Below are positions 60,662 through 64,000 of a stretch of DNA of 64,000 bases, in pieces. The DNA lies in assembly GCA_944385095.1 (NCBI GenBank), contig CALWVS010000003.1, positions 86,509 through 150,508 on the forward strand, given 5' to 3'. Below the pieces are notes generated by a model, which was not told where the DNA came from, ran no database searches, and saw only the letters and a list, made by a program, of their open reading frames with translations. A program made the position numbers and the translations under genes. This stretch comes from an uncultured Oscillospiraceae bacterium. GTDB taxonomy: Bacteria > Bacillota > Clostridia > Oscillospirales > Oscillospiraceae. The stretch's first letter is position 1; every line of letters starts with the position of its first letter.

Positions 60662-63097
60662 TCAATAGATACCCAGACCGTTGTTCCACTTCCAATTACG
60701 AATTTCGGGCATATCCTGACCATGTGTTGTGATATATTGGTGATGTTCCACCAGTTTATCCTGCATTTCCTGGATGAGATAGGAGGCAGTGTTTCCCAAC
60801 TGGGGCAGACGCTTGACGGTATCAATCACCAAATCAAAGCGGTCAATATCATTCTGTACCCGCATATCAAATGGGGTGGTGATGGTGCCTTCCTCTTTGT
60901 ATCCCCGCACATGGAGATTTTTATTGTGACGTCGATAGGTCAACTCATGGACCAGAGTGGGATAGCCATGAAACGCAAAGATAATGGGTTTATCTTTGGT
61001 AAAGAGAGCATCATAGTCCTCATCAGTTAATCCATGGGGATGTTCTGTATGAGGTTGCAGTTTCATCAAGTCTACCACATTGACCACACGAATTTTCAGG
61101 TCAGGCAAGTAGTGGTGCAGAATGGTCACGGCTGCCAGTGTTTCCAATGTAGGGGTATCACCGCAACATGCCATAATCACATCCGGTTCCACTCCTCGGT
61201 CATTGGAAGCCCACTGCCAGATTCCAATTCCCTGTGTACAGTGTTTCACTGCCTGCTCCATGGTCAACCACTGGGGACGTGAGTGTTTGGATGCAATAAC
61301 CACATTTACATAGTTTCGGCTTTTGATACAGTGGTCCACACAGGATAAAAGACAGTTGGCATCTGGGGGGAGATAGAGGCGCACCACGTCGGCTTTTTTG
61401 TTGGCTACATGGTCCAGAAAACCGGGGTCCTGATGGGTAAAGCCGTTGTGGTCCTGTTGCCACACGTTGGAAGCCAATACATAGTTTAAAGAGGCAATTT
61501 TTTGCCGCCAGGGGAGTTGCGTACACACTTTCAGCCATTTGGCATGTTGTGCTACCATAGAGTCCACAATACGAACAAATGCCTCGTAACTGCTGAAAAT
61601 ACCATGGCGACCGGTGAGCAAATAGCCTTCCAACCAGCCCTGACATAGGTGCTCGGACAACATGGCGTCCATAATACGACCATCATGGTCTAAAGATTCA
61701 TCTACTTTGGAATCAATCTCATCCACCCAGCGTTTGCCTGTGGCTTCCAGAACAGAGGAGAGCCGATTCGCGACCGTTTCATCCGGTGCAAAAATGCGAA
61801 AGTTTCGGGCTTCTAAATTGCGTTTGGTGAGGTCACGCAAATAGCCACCTAAAACAGCAGTATCTTCTCCTTGACAGGCTCCAGGCTCTGGAACAGAAAT
61901 GGCATATTCTCGAAAGTCAGGAGTACGCAGGTCACGAAGCAACAGCCCGCCGTTGGCGTGTGGGTTGGCACCCATGCGACGGGTACCAACAGGGGAGAGC
62001 GCTTGTAAAGAGGAAATCAGGGTACCATGGGCGTCAAAAAGTTCCTCTGGGTGATAACTTTTCAGCCATTGTTCCAGTTGTTCCAGCCGTCCAGGTTTTC
62101 CGTCGTGTACTGGAATGGGAATCTGGTGGGAACGCCAACTGCCCTCCACTGTTTTTCCATCCACAGTCTGAGGACCTGTCCACCCTTTGGGAGAGTGCAA
62201 AATAATCATAGGCCATCTGGGACGGGTGGTGTCTTTGGTGGAGCGGGCATATTCCTGAATGCGCTGGATTTCACGCACTGCCCAATCCAGTGCAGCAGCC
62301 ATTTTTTGGTGCATCTGATATGGTTCACTGCCCTCTACAAAGCGAGGTTCCCATCCGCACCCTTTGAAAAACATCTCCACTTCTTCATGGGAAATACGGG
62401 AAAAAATGGTCGGATTTGAAATTTTAAAACCGTTGAGATGGAGAATGGGCAGCACTGCACCATCGGTCATTGGATTGAGAAATTTATTGGAATGCCACGA
62501 TGTGGCGAGAGGTCCTGTTTCTGCCTCTCCATCTCCTACCACACAGGCGGCAATGAGATCGGGATTATCCATAACAGCACCAAAGGCGTGGGCAAGAGAG
62601 TAGCCCAATTCTCCGCCTTCATTGATGGAACCGGGGGTTTCGGGGGCAGCATGGCTGGGAATTCCACCAGGAAAAGAAAACTGACGAAACAGTTTTTTCA
62701 TGCCCTCCTCATCCTGACTGATATTGGGATAAATTTCACTGTATGAGCCGTCCAGATAGTCCTGTGCTACAATGGCATTTCCACCATGACCAGGACCAGA
62801 TAGAAAAATCATATTCAAATCATACTTGACGATGGCACGATTCAGATGGGTATAGATGAAGTTGAGACCAGGGCAGGTTCCCCAATGCCCAACAATGGTA
62901 CTTTTCAGGTGTTCTTTTTTCAAAGGTTTTCGCAGCAGTGGATTATCTAGCAGATAGAGCTGACAGGCGGAGAGGTAGTTGGCAGCACGCCACCAGGCAT
63001 GGATATCCTGTACCTGCTCATGGGTAAGGGGATCTTTTTTGGACATACGAGCCGGAGCTTTTACCACAGTTTTAGACGGCTCAACTTGTTTAGGCAT
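60662..63097 (-). CDS. xfp: Xylulose-5-phosphate/fructose-6-phosphate phosphoketolase
   Basis: TPP enzyme of 811 residues that cleaves xylulose 5-phosphate (and often fructose 6-phosphate) to acetyl phosphate and glyceraldehyde 3-phosphate (or erythrose 4-phosphate). Hallmarks: [38 protein letters not shown], the TPP motif [19 protein letters not shown], and [25 protein letters not shown] is nine bases before the ATG, and a consensus promoter is at 63134-63162. It gives a short route from pentoses and hexoses to acetyl phosphate, beside PFOR. Confidence 0.97.
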   Translation of the reverse strand: MPKQVEPSKTVVKAPARMSKKDPLTHEQVQDIHAWWRAANYLSACQLYLLDNPLLRKPLKKEHLKSTIVGHWGTCPGLNFIYTHLNRAIVKYDLNMIFLSGPGHGGNAIVAQDYLDGSYSEIYPNISQDEEGMKKLFRQFSFPGGIPSHAAPETPGSINEGGELGYSLAHAFGAVMDNPDLIAACVVGDGEAETGPLATSWHSNKFLNPMTDGAVLPILHLNGFKISNPTIFSRISHEEVEMFFKGCGWEPRFVEGSEPYQMHQKMAAALDWAVREIQRIQEYARSTKDTTRPRWPMIILHSPKGWTGPQTVDGKTVEGSWRSHQIPIPVHDGKPGRLEQLEQWLKSYHPEELFDAHGTLISSLQALSPVGTRRMGANPHANGGLLLRDLRTPDFREYAISVPEPGACQGEDTAVLGGYLRDLTKRNLEARNFRIFAPDETVANRLSSVLEATGKRWVDEIDSKVDESLDHDGRIMDAMLSEHLCQGWLEGYLLTGRHGIFSSYEAFVRIVDSMVAQHAKWLKVCTQLPWRQKIASLNYVLASNVWQQDHNGFTHQDPGFLDHVANKKADVVRLYLPPDANCLLSCVDHCIKSRNYVNVVIASKHSRPQWLTMEQAVKHCTQGIGIWQWASNDRGVEPDVIMACCGDTPTLETLAAVTILHHYLPDLKIRVVNVVDLMKLQPHTEHPHGLTDEDYDALFTKDKPIIFAFHGYPTLVHELTYRRHNKNLHVRGYKEEGTITTPFDMRVQNDIDRFDLVIDTVKRLPQLGNTASYLIQEMQDKLVEHHQYITTHGQDMPEIRNWKWNNGLGIY

Positions 63098-63133
63098 AGG
63101 ACATAGCCTCCTCGGAATGGTTGTTTTATGTTT

Positions 63134-63162
63134 AGTATACAGTAAAGAGAAAATATGGTCAA
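63134..63162 (-). promoter_or_regulatory. Promoter of xfp
   Basis: Minus-strand TTGACC, 17-base spacer, TATACT, about 37 bases before the ATG. Confidence 0.72.
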
Positions 63163-63233
63163 TGATTTATGCAAAACTTATGAAAAATAATGGATGATTT
63201 AGCCTAGGATATGGAAAAGGAGCTTAAAAAGAA

Positions 63234-63270
63234 GCTTACCAGTCAGGTAATAAACGCTAAACTGGTAAGC
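63234..63270 (-). terminator. Terminator after the 143-residue helical protein
   Basis: 9-bp stem GCTTACCAG / CTGGTAAGC; minus strand continues TTCTTTTT. It isolates xfp from the upstream gene. Confidence 0.78.
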
Positions 63271-63276
63271 AGGCAG

Positions 63277-63708
63277 TTACAAAAATTGTTTTAAATCCTG
63301 AATGTGTTGTTCTTCACTGCGCAGGAGGGTTTGTCCTAATGCCGCCAGATGGGGGTCGATGTGTTGGGCATAGTGGTTGAGGGAGCGTGTCATTTGCACA
63401 GTACCCATTGTGCTGCCTTGAATTAGATGCTCCGCCAGTTTGGATGGGGAAGCGTTGATGAGAGATTGCATACGCATGGTCAGTGAGGTCATGAGCAAAA
63501 CAGCCGAACTGGGCTTTTTCAACGTATGTGCATGTTCTTTGGCGTATTGCTGAGATTGAGCTGCAATCTGTCGATAGGTCTGTAATTGTTGTTGCAGAGT
63601 GTGAGTCATAGCCTGATTGCGGGAAAGAGTGAGGGCGGTTGGAATGGAAGTAACTCCCATTGTGGCGTTTTTATGAATCAACTGGAGAAATAACTCATTT
63701 TCATTCAT
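63277..63708 (-). CDS. Helical protein of unknown function, ferritin-like in pattern
   Basis: 143 residues, almost wholly helical, with no signal peptide or membrane segment. The pattern of long amphipathic helices and the end EEQHIQDLKQFL resemble four-helix bundle proteins such as DUF2383/ferritin-like or CotF-like spore-coat proteins, but metal-binding residues cannot be confirmed. A GAGGTGAT site precedes the ATG on the minus strand. Cotranscription with xfp is unlikely because of the terminator between them. Confidence 0.65.
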   Translation of the reverse strand: MNENELFLQLIHKNATMGVTSIPTALTLSRNQAMTHTLQQQLQTYRQIAAQSQQYAKEHAHTLKKPSSAVLLMTSLTMRMQSLINASPSKLAEHLIQGSTMGTVQMTRSLNHYAQHIDPHLAALGQTLLRSEEQHIQDLKQFL

Positions 63709-63768
63709 GATAGCATCACCTCAGATTTAGTATGACAAAGAACTGTGGAACCATGCAGAAAAAGATGC

Positions 63769-63797
63769 TTGTCGTCAGGGAATTTGTGGGATATAAT
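63769..63797 (+). promoter_or_regulatory. Promoter of the 42-residue protein
   Basis: TTGTCG, 17-base spacer, perfect TATAAT, 35 bases before the ATG at 63833. Confidence 0.65.
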
Positions 63798-63832
63798 AGG
63801 GGAAGAATGATAGATAAGGAGGCAATCATAGG

Positions 63833-63961
63833 ATGAAAGATCAGAATTGTGGTTACTGTATGGGCGGAGCATTGTTGGGAGAATTTGGAATTCCTATTTG
63901 TGAACTGAGTGTAAGCAGTTTGATTTTATTGGCTATGTCACAACAAACAGTTGATAAATAG
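63833..63961 (+). CDS. 42-residue mini-protein resembling the N-terminus of a HIT-family protein
   Basis: The frame encodes 42 residues starting MKDQNCGYCMGGALLGEF, with AAGGAGG ten bases before the ATG and a good promoter. The CxxC followed by LLGEFGIPICELSVSSL follows the opening of clostridial HIT-domain proteins (Cys-x-x-Cys, then a strand and helix), but the chain ends before the histidine triad. It may be a truncated HIT gene or a short zinc-binding protein. A hairpin follows at 63972. Confidence 0.5.
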   Translation: MKDQNCGYCMGGALLGEFGIPICELSVSSLILLAMSQQTVDK

Positions 63962-63971
63962 CCATTTTTAT

Positions 63972-63993
63972 AGGGGAGTATCAGAACTCCCCT
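63972..63993. terminator. Stem-loop after the mini-protein
   Basis: 8-bp stem AGGGGAGT / ACTCCCCT with a 6-base loop. There is little U-run on the plus strand, so terminator strength is uncertain. Confidence 0.5.
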
Positions 63994-64000
63994 ACAAACT

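Noticed and set aside
1-64000. CRISPR arrays, insertion sequences, prophage, integron or plasmid functions
   Set aside because: No regularly spaced repeats, transposases, integrases, phage structural genes or replication-initiation proteins were recognised in the window.

Overview
The window looks like a chromosomal stretch of an anaerobic, low-to-mid G+C Bacillota, most likely class Clostridia and perhaps close to Oscillospiraceae. The grounds are strong AGGAGG-type ribosome sites, the core run hprK / ROK glucokinase / murB / rapZ / yvcK / whiA / dnaE, a pyruvate:ferredoxin oxidoreductase, phosphoketolase, ECF-type vitamin transporters, a SpoVB-like flippase and several small ferredoxin-type proteins. 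No rRNA or tRNA gene, CRISPR array, insertion sequence or prophage was recognised. The family or genus cannot be fixed from the sequence alone.

Layout. 1-2110 (minus): polar amino-acid ABC transporter (ATPase cut by the window edge, permease, lipoprotein binding subunit), with a terminator-like hairpin between binding protein and permease. 2417-4252: LtaS-type sulfatase-fold enzyme. 4347-14335: hprK, glucokinase, then murB-rapZ-yvcK-whiA-vanZ-like-dnaE reading as one dense operon. 14460-20917: rhomboid-fold membrane protein with a zinc ribbon, siroheme sulfite-reductase-like protein, hybrid histidine kinase, DUF362 ferredoxin protein and a lipoprotein. 20990-25658: SpoVB-like flippase, crotonase, auxin-efflux-type carrier, an unassigned structured non-coding RNA candidate (about 24444-24857, minus), and a DUF2461 protein. 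25676-30134: VanW protein, XpaC-like protein, folA-thyA. 30205-31923: a lone DUF262/DUF1524 (GmrSD-like) protein.

32453-40565 is a sugar-acid island: a GntR/FCD regulator diverges from a zinc dehydrogenase, a three-part TRAP transporter, tagaturonate reductase (uxaB) and altronate dehydratase (uxaA). Uronate isomerase is absent and a dehydrogenase is present. The set therefore reads best as uptake of a hexonate such as L-galactonate and conversion through tagaturonate and altronate to 2-keto-3-deoxygluconate. A strong promoter and an inverted repeat lie between regulator and dehydrogenase.

41000-46885: a chemoreceptor with a possible pseudoknotted leader, an XRE regulator facing a SLOG/DUF1273 protein across a perfect 12-bp-arm palindrome, and a BirA-box-controlled bioY-bioD-bioA operon. 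46927-49857 (minus): comM-type ATPase and rlmD-type methyltransferase. 50321-53866: nifJ with strongly biased codons and a long hairpin-rich leader. 53966-55975: an ECF S-component facing a MocR regulator whose expected PLP lysine reads as arginine. 56007-64000: small membrane protein, FMN hydroxyacid oxidase, monoacylglycerol-lipase-like hydrolase, a shrunken GuaA-like amidotransferase domain without its nucleophile, an ECF S-component plus uridine-kinase-like pair behind a structured leader, phosphoketolase, a helical protein and a 42-residue HIT-like mini-protein.

Themes: central carbon flow (glucokinase, HPr kinase, PFOR, phosphoketolase, crotonase, sugar-acid island), cell envelope (murB, LtaS-like, flippase, VanW, VanZ-like), and cofactor scavenging (biotin, possibly B6, and one unknown ECF ligand).
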